Shown here one piece after another: positions 7,065 through 16,733 of a stretch of DNA of 64,000 nucleotides (within the stretch, counting starts at the first letter, position 1; the number at the start of each line of letters is the position of its first letter). The DNA is from a virus. Position numbers and translations under genes: made by a program. The notes beneath the pieces are model-generated. The model saw only the letters and a program-made list of their open reading frames with translations. It searched no databases and was not told the origin of the DNA. The stretch lies in the IMG/VR virus record IMGVR_UViG_3300029267_004162, positions 62,001-126,000 of that record, one strand, 5' to 3'.

Positions 7065-8669
7065 CTATGTCGCAAAATTGCCATGTGATACATTACCAGG
7101 AAAAGTCCCATCCGCAGGGGAGAAGTTAAAACTAGAATATGCACTAACGGTACTGTTGGATATCGTGATAGTACAGTTGGAACCTGCCGGTCCTTGGTAC
7201 CCTGTTCCTCCGGTTAGATAGATACTAGTACCACCTCGGGAGTGTCCAAACAGCGGAAGACTAGATGTACCGGATCCATTTTGAATTACCTGTCCACCCC
7301 AGGTTAGGGTGGATTGTTGAGCAACATGGGCAAAGCCATCGTATTGGTTGACTCGGAGACTACTGAATGAACAACTAGCTCGGTTGATGATATACAAGAA
7401 TATAGACGATAGCGTCCCAGGACCTTGCACACGACCACTAAAGGTAAAATTGCCTTGGCTAGAATCAAGCTGAATGAAGTAGCCTGAACTAGAAAAGGGG
7501 ATTGTGGCGGTACTTGAAATACCAACTTCAATACAACTCGCTGAGTAACCATAGAACATCTTCATAGAACCGGGTGTGGTAACTGTTAAAGAACCTAGTC
7601 CAGCTCGGTAATAAGAACCCATGGATACTTTGACCCCATATGCACCAATCGAGGTTAGTGACAGGTCACCACTCTGTTCCAGATAGGATCCGTATTGAAC
7701 ATCCAACGCGTTTGTGACATCGCTAATAGTAATGTCACACAGGAGGAAAGCTCGCGAACGTTTCACCACGAAGCCCACAGTGTTAGCAACACCAGGCCCG
7801 GTGAAATTTAAATCCTGTTGGATATTAGCAGAGGAAAACTCATTTACCCAAAATCCTACCCACCCGGTGATACCACCATTATGAGTAATGGTGATGGTAG
7901 TTGAATCATCTTCACCATAAAAACAACTACCGTTGATTACCTGAATACCTGTTTTGTCTGTGGGTACCCGGACTTGAAGATTGTCCTGAATAGTGAAAAC
8001 GGAGTTTTTATCAACTTGGATACCAAAAGTAGGAGATGAAGTCTGTCCTACTCGAAGTTCAGTGAGGGCTGTGTATCGACTGTTTTCACATAGTATGCCC
8101 ACTGCTGAAGTGTCAACCTCTACGATTCCATCACTTTGTACTACCGCACCATGATTGAGGACAAAAGCGTTGGCAGCACCGGTATTGGCGTAAAGATCCT
8201 TCAAAATCACGTTACAGTTTGCGAAGGTCGATTGAGAATTGAGAACAGTGCCACTGCCTCCAAAACTGGTGTAGTTACCTTCGATTGTAAGAGAGCCATT
8301 TGGTCCTACTGGAATACCCTGAAGATCAAATCCCGCAAAGGAAGCAGTTTCTTTGATATCAATGAGCACAGCAGCATCTATGCATCTGCCTTGTAGGTCT
8401 TGGATCGCCCTGTTGATGGTAGCATAGGCGGTTCCAGAAGTAGAGCCATCACCAGTGGTATCATTACCAGCCGCTCGGACATAAATGGTGAGAGCGGTAC
8501 TAATCGCACCTTCATTGGCCCACACTGATCCATCGTAAACGCGAAGACCAGCTACATTCTGGTTGAAGTACACCCTTCCTGCGGTTCCAACTGGATCAAC
8601 CGCCAAATTTTCGAATCGGGGGTTTATTAGATAACCCCCAGCTAATTGAAGATCACCATTCAAAAGCAT
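7065..8669 (-). CDS. Tailspike-like right-handed beta-helix protein
   Basis: This is a 534-residue protein. Residues 1-55 form a fibre attachment segment (LQLAGGYLINPRFENLA, RVYFNQNVAGLRVYDGSVW), a motif common at the start of phage fibre proteins. IYVRAAGNDTTGDG at about 62-75 marks the start of a pectate-lyase-type beta-helix. It is followed by repeated short strands rich in Ser, Thr, Gly and Asn up to the C-terminus. Such tailspikes bind or cleave host polysaccharide. No catalytic residues can be assigned from sequence alone, so binding rather than cleavage is possible. ATG start with a TCTCC-complementary site upstream. Confidence 0.7.
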   Translation of the reverse strand: MLLNGDLQLAGGYLINPRFENLAVDPVGTAGRVYFNQNVAGLRVYDGSVWANEGAISTALTIYVRAAGNDTTGDGSTSGTAYATINRAIQDLQGRCIDAAVLIDIKETASFAGFDLQGIPVGPNGSLTIEGNYTSFGGSGTVLNSQSTFANCNVILKDLYANTGAANAFVLNHGAVVQSDGIVEVDTSAVGILCENSRYTALTELRVGQTSSPTFGIQVDKNSVFTIQDNLQVRVPTDKTGIQVINGSCFYGEDDSTTITITHNGGITGWVGFWVNEFSSANIQQDLNFTGPGVANTVGFVVKRSRAFLLCDITISDVTNALDVQYGSYLEQSGDLSLTSIGAYGVKVSMGSYYRAGLGSLTVTTPGSMKMFYGYSASCIEVGISSTATIPFSSSGYFIQLDSSQGNFTFSGRVQGPGTLSSIFLYIINRASCSFSSLRVNQYDGFAHVAQQSTLTWGGQVIQNGSGTSSLPLFGHSRGGTSIYLTGGTGYQGPAGSNCTITISNSTVSAYSSFNFSPADGTFPGNVSHGNFAT

Positions 8670-8684
8670 ATTTTTCTCCTGGGT

Positions 8685-9251
8685 TCAATGACCGGAATTT
8701 TCAAGTCCATGGAAGTTCCTCTCAGGATCGGATCCGACAGGAAACAAGAAACTCTCTTCATGAAGAGAGGGAGCAGCGGATAAACCTGATTCACCACATG
8801 CTGAATTCAAACCTCTTGAAACAGCCCGAGCAATGGCCAACACTGCACGAGCTTCATCCTTTTCTATCAATCCTGAGTAGAAAGTATTGAAATAACCCAC
8901 GGTACTGGTCATAACCCCATCTACAACCACCACAACGACGGGCTGAATATTGGGTGTAAGAGGGAGTTTATCCAAAGCTTCCAGAGTTAGCTGACGGAGT
9001 TGTTCAAACGTAGCATTGGGATCATCCCAGTCTTCCAACGCCTCCGCCACATAACTCACCCCCATACAAATTTCTGGCTTATGATTGGCCACTTCCGGGG
9101 AAGTAAAGGCTATGCGAGCACCAGTTGCACTGACGTGTTCAATGATGGGGCTAACTACGGTCCAATTGGTGGAAGCACAGCCACCACTTAGACTAATCAG
9201 TCCGAGCAATAGAGCAGTTACAATAGCATGAGATACAGTAGGTATTACCAC
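8685..9251 (-). CDS. Phage lipoprotein, 188 aa
   Basis: Translation starts at GTG, with AAGGAG seven bases upstream. The N-terminus is a lipoprotein signal peptide: hydrophobic core IVTALLLGLISLSGGC with Cys25 as the lipidated residue. The mature part is mixed, with a hydrophobic strand QPVVVVVVDGVM near residue 105 and a helical segment ARAVLAIARAVSRGLNSACG. Phage lipoproteins usually act in superinfection exclusion or as outer-membrane spanins. This one is larger than most spanins and lies among the tail genes, so exclusion or masking of a receptor fits better. A Gram-negative-type envelope is implied but not proved. Confidence 0.6.
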   Translation of the reverse strand: MVIPTVSHAIVTALLLGLISLSGGCASTNWTVVSPIIEHVSATGARIAFTSPEVANHKPEICMGVSYVAEALEDWDDPNATFEQLRQLTLEALDKLPLTPNIQPVVVVVVDGVMTSTVGYFNTFYSGLIEKDEARAVLAIARAVSRGLNSACGESGLSAAPSLHEESFLFPVGSDPERNFHGLENSGH

Positions 9252-9262
9252 GATAAACTCCT

Positions 9263-9724
9263 TTAGACAACCAGTCCGGCATGTTTTAGTATCTGAGAAT
9301 CCCGAAACGTCAAACCTGTTAATTCACCTAGTATCAATGCCCCCTCGGTAGCATCCATCTCTTCCGTGTATTCAAACCCAAGAAAATACTGGGGTGCGTC
9401 TGGATTAATATCCACTGATCCTGGAATCTGAATGGACAGCATTTGTCCAGCAACGACTGAGAAGCTCTTGACAGTGCATGATATCCCCTCATCAGGAGTT
9501 TGAGAAGCAGCCTTCTTTTCTTTGTAGTGCCACACTAGTTTTCCTGGTACGGTCCCATTGCCGCCGGCATGAATCAGATTCAATCTAGGCTGGTGAATTG
9601 AAGTCAGCTTTCGTAGGCTAAGAGAGTCGGACAACGGAGCCCACTGTTCATTACCTAAGTTAATGTCCTTGTTAACCGGGAGTTTCATAATGAGTGATAC
9701 TGGTAGTAACTGTAGATCTGACAA
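9263..9724 (-). CDS. Hypothetical tail-region protein, TTG start
   Basis: A TAGGAGG motif lies six bases before a TTG at 9724, the best start; an in-frame GTG at 9742 precedes the ribosome site and is unlikely. The 153-residue product is beta-rich, with a central basic loop (KLVWHYKEKKAASQTPDEG) and GQMLSIQIPGSVD. The TTG lies 20 bases after the previous stop. Function is unknown; the context suggests a tail or baseplate component. Confidence 0.5.
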   Translation of the reverse strand: MSDLQLLPVSLIMKLPVNKDINLGNEQWAPLSDSLSLRKLTSIHQPRLNLIHAGGNGTVPGKLVWHYKEKKAASQTPDEGISCTVKSFSVVAGQMLSIQIPGSVDINPDAPQYFLGFEYTEEMDATEGALILGELTGLTFRDSQILKHAGLVV

Positions 9725-9744
9725 ACCATTTCCTCCTACCACCG

Positions 9745-10119
9745 TTAGTTATTAACGTCGGGTTCCTCTAACACGAGGGATGCTCTTCCATCATGGGTCG
9801 CATCCTTGTATAATTCCCTATCTAAGACTTCGGGCTGTATGATCCCCGAATACTGCCCCGAATTAACATCAACAAAAATAGAAATGTCATCAAAGTTTTC
9901 TACCTTAAGACGATGGAAGTAAATCCGGAATACGTTATCACTATTAACTTGTTGGGGATAGAAGTACATCTCTGCTATGGGTAATTGACCCCGCCGAACC
10001 TGAACTAAGCCCAAAGTAACTAGAGAGGAGACGAAAGCACCATCTTCCATCAGGTAGGTGTAAACCGCCACTTCCTTACTTTGAGGGTGGATTTCAGCAG
10101 TACCATGCAGAGTGGCCAT
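9745..10119 (-). CDS. Hypothetical protein, 124 aa
   Basis: A compact beta-rich protein beginning MATLHGTAEIHPQSKEVAVY, with FRIYFHRLKVENFDDISIFV in the centre. Its start overlaps the stop of the preceding gene by one base. It belongs to a run of four small coupled genes upstream of the lipoprotein. I see no known family. Confidence 0.5.
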   Translation of the reverse strand: MATLHGTAEIHPQSKEVAVYTYLMEDGAFVSSLVTLGLVQVRRGQLPIAEMYFYPQQVNSDNVFRIYFHRLKVENFDDISIFVDVNSGQYSGIIQPEVLDRELYKDATHDGRASLVLEEPDVNN

Positions 10120-10385
10120 TACAAAATACTTCCATCGGGATTAGCTCGGGTGTATTCTACCCTCAGTGGTTGTAGGCGTTGTTCTATGTCCATTTTTACC
10201 ACGGCGGGAATGATTCCCCCAGAATACCTGACTTCAACCACCCTAGATGATTGGCCATGTACGATAGCCAATATATGATGACGGCCCACATATTGCTGGG
10301 CCAATAACACTAGTATGGTGTCATCTTCAGGAAATTCTTGACGTAGAGCCACATCAACCTCGACTAAGCATACTGTTTGAACCAC
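10119..10385 (-). CDS. Small hypothetical protein, 88 aa
   Basis: The longest frame starts at a GTG that lies inside the end of the preceding gene. A second GTG at 10352, with GAGG five bases upstream, is equally likely and would give 77 residues. The protein is beta-rich (DDTILVLLAQQYVGRHHILA, RVVEVRYSGGIIPAVV). No family is recognised. Confidence 0.45.
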   Translation of the reverse strand: MVQTVCLVEVDVALRQEFPEDDTILVLLAQQYVGRHHILAIVHGQSSRVVEVRYSGGIIPAVVKMDIEQRLQPLRVEYTRANPDGSIL

Positions 10386-10726
10386 GCTAGGGCTTCACGA
10401 CAGGCCTCATTATGATGTTTAATTTCAAAATCTTGAACCACCATATCTTGAGGTGGCTTAAATCTCCCGATGGTTTCAACACCATTATAGACCCCAAAGA
10501 TCATCGTGACTATTTCATTCGCAAATTCTGTAGCTGATCGAAGGCCTTCGCCATGGAAAACTTCCATGTAGAAAGTCTTATCAACACCATCATGTGTTTT
10601 GGAAGCGGTCACATTGATGAAGGAGGAATCCACTTCTCTTTGGAGCCTGTATCCCCGACTCTTAAGGAGTTGTGAAACATCCCTTAGGAAAGTCCCAGCA
10701 AACTGGGTAACGATTTGAAGACTCAT
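10364..10726 (-). CDS. Hypothetical protein, 120 aa
   Basis: An alpha/beta protein beginning MSLQIVTQFAGTFLRDVSQL. A helix is followed by strands (KTFYMEVFHGEGL) and a C-terminal helix (NEACREALAWFKQYA). The size and position between the HNH gene and other small tail genes resemble tail-completion or terminator proteins, but the sequence does not prove this. Confidence 0.45.
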   Translation of the reverse strand: MSLQIVTQFAGTFLRDVSQLLKSRGYRLQREVDSSFINVTASKTHDGVDKTFYMEVFHGEGLRSATEFANEIVTMIFGVYNGVETIGRFKPPQDMVVQDFEIKHHNEACREALAWFKQYA

Positions 10727-11151
10727 AATTTTCTTCCAATTTGAAGGTTAGCCTGTCGATCTAGGATAGCCTGGATAAACCGAACATAGCTGGTTTCTCC
10801 AGCCGCCCTGGATTGTTCCTTCAACTTGAGGATTGTTCCAGGAGATAGGTTCAAACGAACTTGTTTCGTCTCGACCTCATCTGGTTCAATTATCTTATCA
10901 GCGATCGTCCGGGCCAAACTGAAACACAGTTGATATTTGGGTGATCCTGGCATCCATTTGGTACTGACCAGGGAAGAAGCGGCTCCAGAATTGCTGATCA
11001 ATTTTAAAGCCACGGCATGAATCAACCGATGACAATTGGGGCAAATATCGGTTAGATTGTGTTGCTCATCGGATCCCCCAAAAGCCTGGGGGATCTTGTG
11101 ATGTTCTTCACCAACCGGACAAAGTTCGGTACAGAGACCGCACCGAATCAT
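10723..11151 (-). CDS. HNH endonuclease fused to a ribbon-helix-helix-like tail
   Basis: The start ATG shares one base with the upstream stop (TGATG), so I use it rather than an earlier frame inside the upstream gene. Residues 4-45 carry a zinc-HNH unit: Cys4-x2-Cys7, EHHKIPQAFGG with His17/His18, Asn32, then CPNCHRLIH (Cys37, Cys40, His41, His45). Residues 96-131 (KQVRLNLSPGTILKLKEQ, SYVRFIQAILDR) look like an Arc/MetJ-type ribbon-helix-helix DNA-binding unit. HNH proteins in phages are often free-standing homing endonucleases or packaging nucleases. The RHH tail would give its own DNA contact. It sits just after the tape-measure region, where homing enzymes often insert. Confidence 0.65.
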   Translation of the reverse strand: MIRCGLCTELCPVGEEHHKIPQAFGGSDEQHNLTDICPNCHRLIHAVALKLISNSGAASSLVSTKWMPGSPKYQLCFSLARTIADKIIEPDEVETKQVRLNLSPGTILKLKEQSRAAGETSYVRFIQAILDRQANLQIGRKL

Positions 11152-11408
11152 CAGACGATAACTAGTTGACGCGACAGGATGGCGTCTTTTAGTTTCTTGT
11201 TGCCTTTGAGGACACCGCCTGGGGCTTTCTTGCACAAATCTACAGATTGACCGGATTGAATTATGATCCGGGTCTTCTTAAATTCACCACCTTTTTTATG
11301 GTCAATGAACTCAACCGGGATAGAAATCTCACCAGCTACGGTACTACGAACGGTGCAAGCACCAGCGTTCAACTTCTCAACTAATTTGCCAAACATTGAA
11401 GTTGCCAA
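11151..11408 (-). CDS. Small tail-region protein, 85 aa
   Basis: A basic protein with a Gly/Lys-rich centre (GGEFKKTRIIIQSGQSVDL) and a lysine-rich C-terminal third (KKAPGGVLKGNKKLKD). It lies directly downstream of the tape measure and is coupled to the HNH gene by a TGATG overlap. In siphophages the gene after the tape measure often encodes a distal tail or tail-tip part, but this one is too short to assign. Confidence 0.5.
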   Translation of the reverse strand: MATSMFGKLVEKLNAGACTVRSTVAGEISIPVEFIDHKKGGEFKKTRIIIQSGQSVDLCKKAPGGVLKGNKKLKDAILSRQLVIV

Positions 11409-11419
11409 GGTACATCTCC

Positions 11420-14400
11420 TTATATACGAGTCTTCTTGGAATTCTGCTGAATAAAGTCGTTAGTTTTACTTAGAGTGTGTGGGAAATTCTTGACCTTAAT
11501 GACCAATTTTCCGTTCTCAAACGTGGCTTCTCCATCCACACCTTCTCCTCCTCTTTGTACTGATCCAGCGGAGGTTTCTTTAGGAGGTATGTACATTGTT
11601 GGAGGTTGATTATACGTGGTGGCTTCTCCGAATGGCCTGTCAGGCTTAATACTCGGATTAGGTGCCAAGGGTGACCCCGACAATGCTCTAGCTCGTAATA
11701 GATAAGCCTGGCTTTCCTCTCTGGCTTTTTCCAGATTCTCCTTGACTTTGCGAACCCATTCACTGTCCTTATTTTCATCCCCTTCCAATTCACCGAGAAG
11801 CTTTCTTTTTCTCTCGGCTATGGCTTCACGTTCTTTGGCATTGAGAGTATTGACATTCTCATCGGCCTTCATGTAACGTTCTTCCGCAGTCTGGGATTTT
11901 TCGGCTTGTTCTTGTAAACCTTGCAATCGATCAAACTGCTCAGAACGGAATTGCTGCTCATTAGCTAACAGCGATTGAGCCTTGTCCTCGCCAAACACGG
12001 TAGCAAAATATTTCTTGACTATCTCCGGATCAGCCCCTTCAGCCAACATCCCTAGGGCTTCATCGGTCATCCTAACCAATTCCTGCTGTTGCTTGAGTTC
12101 CTTTTCGGCTATCGCTTTCTTTTCCTTAGACTCAGTTATGCGAGTTGTTAATTCCTTAGCAGTAGCCACCCCAGCGTTTTTGAGCAGTTCCAATCGCTTT
12201 CTTTCGAAATCTCTCCTGATTCCGAAAGTAGCCTCATAGATCAAACTCTCTTCGGCTTCACCCAAGGCACGTTCACGCGTATCCTCTATTCGACGCTGTT
12301 CTCTATCTGCCTTCTTTTGAACCCCGGCTGCTTGACGACGACCCATTATGAGTTTCTGACCTTTTTCATACGCGGCTTTACGACCTAGAAGAGCATGCAC
12401 CTCTCCGGTTTCAGCTATTAACAGGGAACCCTTGGAGGTATACTCATTGATAGTCTGAATGGATTGCAATTTTTTCTGAAGTTCTTCATCGGTCAGTTCG
12501 GCTTCTTTCTTTCCTTTCAACGCCCCCAGTGTTCGGAAAGCAGTTTGTAGCATCAGCATTTTGTCATCAAGTTCGGTTACTTCTCTAAGGCCTTCATCAG
12601 TCCTAACCGTTTTAGAAAGGCCCCTTTGTTGTAACAGAATTCCAAATTGATCGGCTGACATCCGAGCGGATTCCTGTACCAAATCTTGGATGTCTTGATT
12701 ATATTTTTCGATTTCTCGCTTGGCTGTAGTTTTTCTACTACCATACGAATCCCCCTGCCAATCCTCCATAGCCGATTTACCCAATCCTGTGATAGATCCC
12801 TTATCCAGATACAAGTGTTCAAATTGGGCGGCTAATTCCAAACGTCGAGCGGCTGCTAGGGTTTCCTCTGCCAAAGCTGAATTACCAGCTTCTGCGGCTG
12901 CACGAAGTGAAGTGGAAAGGTCCATCAATTTCTGCTGAGTAATGGTAGTCTGTTCATTGGTTGCTATTTGAGCGGTAATTTTCTTTTGCTCATTTTCCAG
13001 ATATTGACGAGTTAGATCGTCGTTGTACCCGGCCAAACGTTGAGATACTTCGGCTTCTCTTATACGAAGCCGGGCCAAATCACGTTGGGCTTTTTTGGAT
13101 TTCTCTACGGCTTTGAGTTCAATCAAATCCGCTTCGGTTCGCATATTTTCTAGTTTAGCAGCTCGTTTGGGATCAGCCATGACATCCATAAATGCATCAG
13201 CGGCTGAGCCTCCCATTTTATGCCCCAATGCACCCCCACCAAAACCACCGATAATTCCACCGACCACACCACCAATAGCTGTTCCAATGATGGGGACCAC
13301 CGATCCTACAGCAGCCCCGGCCATAGCTCCAGTAGCCATTCCACCCATTCCGCCAATAACCCCACCTGCTGCACCCCCTACACCACGAGCAGCTCCACCA
13401 TATTGAGCGGTTGCTAATTCGGTCAACCCTGCGGTAGCCTCTTTCTTCTGATCTTGTAGAGTTCGCAAGAGTGCCAGATTACCATCGGCCTTGGCTTGTT
13501 CGATATCCAGATTGAGTTGAGAAACTTCTCTCTGCTTGATGGTGATTTGTTCGGTATCACTCAAAGCATCGATCACACCTTTAGTGGCTACGCCCATTTC
13601 CACTAGTCCCAATGCAAGTCCAATTGGTCCTAGAGCTTTACCGGCCCCTTTCAAGCCCACGGCGGCTCCACCTTGTAGTGCTCCAGCACCAGCTTTAGTC
13701 GCTTGTAAAGCTTTACCAGGTATCTGACCAGCGCCACGAATACGCGAGCCCCAACGAGCAGCAAAACCACCAGTTTTTGTTGCGGCTCCTGTTGCAGCGG
13801 CTCCCCCACCTCGACCACCAAGTTTACCTGCTAGACCCGGTATCCCACCGGCTTTTTGCAACAAAGCAGTCCCGGCCACAGTGGCAATTAGAGCATACAG
13901 TATACCCGTATGGCTCTTTAGTTCCTCCCAAATGGATTCCAGGTACATACCTGGTTTGGCTCGTCGGAGAATATCCGCGACTTCCTCCATAGGCTCAATA
14001 ACTTCTTCACGAGCCTCATCTCCCAGCAAACCCATGTCCTTGATGTGTTTTGTGAAATCCTCCCGGCCGTACTCAGCTACTTTGGCCAGCTCTAAAGCGG
14101 TTTCTTCAGTACCACCAATCATGGCTTTGATAGCCCGGACATTACTTTGCTGGGCGAATCCAAAGATTTCATCCAGCCACGTTCTATTTTCACCCATCAA
14201 TTGTTGTTGGGTCTTTTGATTCTTGCGAACTAGATCAAAATTAGCCTGACTGATCGTGTACATGTCTGCACGACCTTCCTTCATCAGGCCAGTTTGCATA
14301 GCCAACTGTTTAGCGACTATCAATTGCTGATTATATTCTTCAGTACCAGCCTTTAACCCAGCGGTAAGTTTGGTAACCAACACAGATTCAATTTCTGTAC

Positions 14401-15781
14401 GATCAGTCAAACCACTCGTAATCTGGTTAATTTCCCTTTGCATCTGTAAGGCATACCGAATGCCCATAGGCATTTCTTTAGCAGAATCTCCCAGTAACAT
14501 TTCGGTCAGATCACGAGCACGTTTAAGAGCTGTCTCCTGGCTATACCCGAATTCCTTTAGTTGACCAGTAAAACCAGTAAAGATACGAGAAACGGTCTGA
14601 GTGCTAGAACCAAAATCACCCATCGTTTGAACGAGATCAAACAATACCTTATTGACAGCATCGATCTCCATGCGTCTAACACCCGTCTCCTGTAGACGGT
14701 CGTTCATTTGAGTCACAGAGTTAGATATAGCAAATAGATTACGAGAAGCATCGGTAGCTGACATCCCAACAGTGTTTTTGAGATGCGCTAATAGATCCAC
14801 CATCGTATCTGTCTCGGTTTGGAACGTCCGAGACAGTAAGATTACGTCTTCAGTCAAGCTTCTCAGTTCTGATCGTGTTGCTGGAATGATCTTATCCCAC
14901 ACACTCTTTTGAATCTCGGAAACCTTATCGAACTCCATTCCCCAAGTTCGCGTTAGTTCAGCGGCATCAGCCCGGAGTTTATCGGTTCGACCAAACACTC
15001 CAGATGACATATCATAAAAATCAGCAGTGGCCTCTCGGAGGCGGGTGGCTGCTGCTTCAGGGTCACTAAATTCTTGACCGCTAATGCCGAACGCCATGGC
15101 TCCCCCAATTCCAAATTCGGCTGCCTTGCCACGGGTCTCCAGAGCGGTACTAATAGCTCCGGCTACAGTCATAACCTGCAACAGGGGTCCTGTTAGCTCT
15201 CGGAGGTAAGAACCAATTTCTTGGGAAGCGCGTCCACCACCCCCACCACCATATCCCCCACCACCACTGTCGTAATCATCTCCCCCGCCACCAGCACCCC
15301 CTGCACCTGCCCCAGCACCTATACCCTCAACAAATCGACCTTTAGTGTCACGACTCCGAGAAGACAGATCCTCACGTCGTAAACGTTTGCGAAGTTTGTG
15401 CTCATCCATCATAGTATTGATGATGGAACCACGGGCTCGAATTTCTTTCCCTGTTGAGTCTACTTGCCTCTGCTGAATTTTGATCCCGGCCTGATCCAGT
15501 CTCATAGACCGGAATCCTAATGCCAAGGCAGTACGCCCCATCATCAGACGGGTTTGATCTAGTTTTCTCCCAGCTTCTCCATATTGAGCCGCTGTAGCTG
15601 ACATTTGGTCAAAGGCAGCAGAGACCCCCATGGTTCGGCTAGAAAGGAGATCTAGATTATTCCATAGCTGATCAACCGCCGTTCCTGGGGCTCCTCCGGG
15701 ATCAACTGAATAACGAGTTGCACCGGGTACATCCCCACCACCAGACGGGGTATTCGGTAATTCAGGTTCTTTGGGGTGCAT
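11420..15781 (-). CDS. Tail tape measure protein
   Basis: This is the longest gene in the window, about 1453 residues from an ATG two codons after a possible TTG start. It sets tail length and is ejected with the DNA. A Gly-rich linker occurs at 155-185 (GAGAGAGGAGGGGDDYDSGG). Long helical stretches with a heptad pattern fill 250-600 and 860-1350. Hydrophobic segments include GILYALIATVAGTALLQ near 630 and a Gly/Ala/Met-rich stretch near 800-850 (VVPIIGTAIGGVVGGIIG), typical of membrane-inserting parts of tape measures. At 0.15 nm per residue the tail would be about 218 nm (inference). Tail-assembly genes lie directly upstream, as expected. Confidence 0.85.
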   Translation of the reverse strand: MHPKEPELPNTPSGGGDVPGATRYSVDPGGAPGTAVDQLWNNLDLLSSRTMGVSAAFDQMSATAAQYGEAGRKLDQTRLMMGRTALALGFRSMRLDQAGIKIQQRQVDSTGKEIRARGSIINTMMDEHKLRKRLRREDLSSRSRDTKGRFVEGIGAGAGAGGAGGGGDDYDSGGGGYGGGGGGRASQEIGSYLRELTGPLLQVMTVAGAISTALETRGKAAEFGIGGAMAFGISGQEFSDPEAAATRLREATADFYDMSSGVFGRTDKLRADAAELTRTWGMEFDKVSEIQKSVWDKIIPATRSELRSLTEDVILLSRTFQTETDTMVDLLAHLKNTVGMSATDASRNLFAISNSVTQMNDRLQETGVRRMEIDAVNKVLFDLVQTMGDFGSSTQTVSRIFTGFTGQLKEFGYSQETALKRARDLTEMLLGDSAKEMPMGIRYALQMQREINQITSGLTDRTEIESVLVTKLTAGLKAGTEEYNQQLIVAKQLAMQTGLMKEGRADMYTISQANFDLVRKNQKTQQQLMGENRTWLDEIFGFAQQSNVRAIKAMIGGTEETALELAKVAEYGREDFTKHIKDMGLLGDEAREEVIEPMEEVADILRRAKPGMYLESIWEELKSHTGILYALIATVAGTALLQKAGGIPGLAGKLGGRGGGAAATGAATKTGGFAARWGSRIRGAGQIPGKALQATKAGAGALQGGAAVGLKGAGKALGPIGLALGLVEMGVATKGVIDALSDTEQITIKQREVSQLNLDIEQAKADGNLALLRTLQDQKKEATAGLTELATAQYGGAARGVGGAAGGVIGGMGGMATGAMAGAAVGSVVPIIGTAIGGVVGGIIGGFGGGALGHKMGGSAADAFMDVMADPKRAAKLENMRTEADLIELKAVEKSKKAQRDLARLRIREAEVSQRLAGYNDDLTRQYLENEQKKITAQIATNEQTTITQQKLMDLSTSLRAAAEAGNSALAEETLAAARRLELAAQFEHLYLDKGSITGLGKSAMEDWQGDSYGSRKTTAKREIEKYNQDIQDLVQESARMSADQFGILLQQRGLSKTVRTDEGLREVTELDDKMLMLQTAFRTLGALKGKKEAELTDEELQKKLQSIQTINEYTSKGSLLIAETGEVHALLGRKAAYEKGQKLIMGRRQAAGVQKKADREQRRIEDTRERALGEAEESLIYEATFGIRRDFERKRLELLKNAGVATAKELTTRITESKEKKAIAEKELKQQQELVRMTDEALGMLAEGADPEIVKKYFATVFGEDKAQSLLANEQQFRSEQFDRLQGLQEQAEKSQTAEERYMKADENVNTLNAKEREAIAERKRKLLGELEGDENKDSEWVRKVKENLEKAREESQAYLLRARALSGSPLAPNPSIKPDRPFGEATTYNQPPTMYIPPKETSAGSVQRGGEGVDGEATFENGKLVIKVKNFPHTLSKTNDFIQQNSKKTRI

Positions 15782-16733
15782 TGGCAATTAAATCCGCTTT
15801 ATTGGCTCGACCATCAGCATCAAAAGACTTTTGTGTGGTAGCCTGATCTTGTGGTGTCCCGACTGGAACCGATTGCATAATTTGCACGAAGGTGCGTTTA
15901 TCCAAGTTCCAGAGTTCTACCAAACCAGGCTTATCTGAACCACGGTACATTTGGTGTTCACTAACTGTGTGAGCTTGTTCAACTGTCAAGGTACGATCCT
16001 GAGTAGCCTTCACTACCTCGGCTTGTTCTCGAACTTCAGGATCTTGAGAAAGAGAGGCTTGTTTGACAGCTACTTGCTGATCTAACTGTCTTTGTTCTTT
16101 GGCTTCCGCGATCTTAGGAGCTAGTGAACGTTTGATTTCCTTCAGAATGCGGGGCTCAATAACTTGTGCCAGAGGAACTCTGATTTCACTAGTAGATTCA
16201 ACGATATTGGCTCCCTCACTAGCGGCTAGATCATCAGCACTCCACAATACTCCAAGAGATTTTTCTAACCGCTCCATTTGCTGAGCACTTTGATAACTCT
16301 GGAAGATAGAGCGAAGTCGGTTGGTTAGATAGTTGACTCGGACTGGATCTCCTAGACCAGCAAAACTTTTGCTGATCTTCCAAGCCGAATCCAGTATCTG
16401 TTCATAGTCAGGTAAAGGAAACACTTGGAGCAGAGCCAACGAAATGCCTGTTACCAATGCATAGGGAACCTGATAGTACGAATTAGCCAGGTCCAAAAAA
16501 CTTTGCGGACCGGTTACGATTTCTGGCCCAATGGAATAAGTTAGAGCGCTACAAACAGCACACTCTCTATCAGGGGCGGAGTAAAACAGATCAGAGTAGG
16601 TGGAAAACCGATCAAAAGTCCATTCCGTGAAAACTATGCCCTTCCAATTCCAACGACGGGGGTTAATGCCCCCAAATTCCAAGAGAACTTGTCGTTGGAG
16701 AGCCTCAGTAGTAGTGGTAGGGGCGGTGGTCAC
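15762..16733 (-). CDS. Probable tail-assembly protein before tape measure
   Basis: A GTG start overlaps the upstream stop as GTGA, and the 3' end overlaps the tape-measure start by about 20 bases. The 323-residue product has an N-terminal globular part (TEWTFDRFSTYSDLFYSAP) and a long helical, Gln/Glu-rich C-terminal half (PKIAEAKEQRQLDQQVAVKQ). Position and coupling match the second of the two tail-assembly chaperones found before tape measures. I see no slippery-site overlap, so it is made as a separate protein. The assignment rests mainly on position. Confidence 0.5.
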   Translation of the reverse strand: MTTAPTTTTEALQRQVLLEFGGINPRRWNWKGIVFTEWTFDRFSTYSDLFYSAPDRECAVCSALTYSIGPEIVTGPQSFLDLANSYYQVPYALVTGISLALLQVFPLPDYEQILDSAWKISKSFAGLGDPVRVNYLTNRLRSIFQSYQSAQQMERLEKSLGVLWSADDLAASEGANIVESTSEIRVPLAQVIEPRILKEIKRSLAPKIAEAKEQRQLDQQVAVKQASLSQDPEVREQAEVVKATQDRTLTVEQAHTVSEHQMYRGSDKPGLVELWNLDKRTFVQIMQSVPVGTPQDQATTQKSFDADGRANKADLIANAPQRT

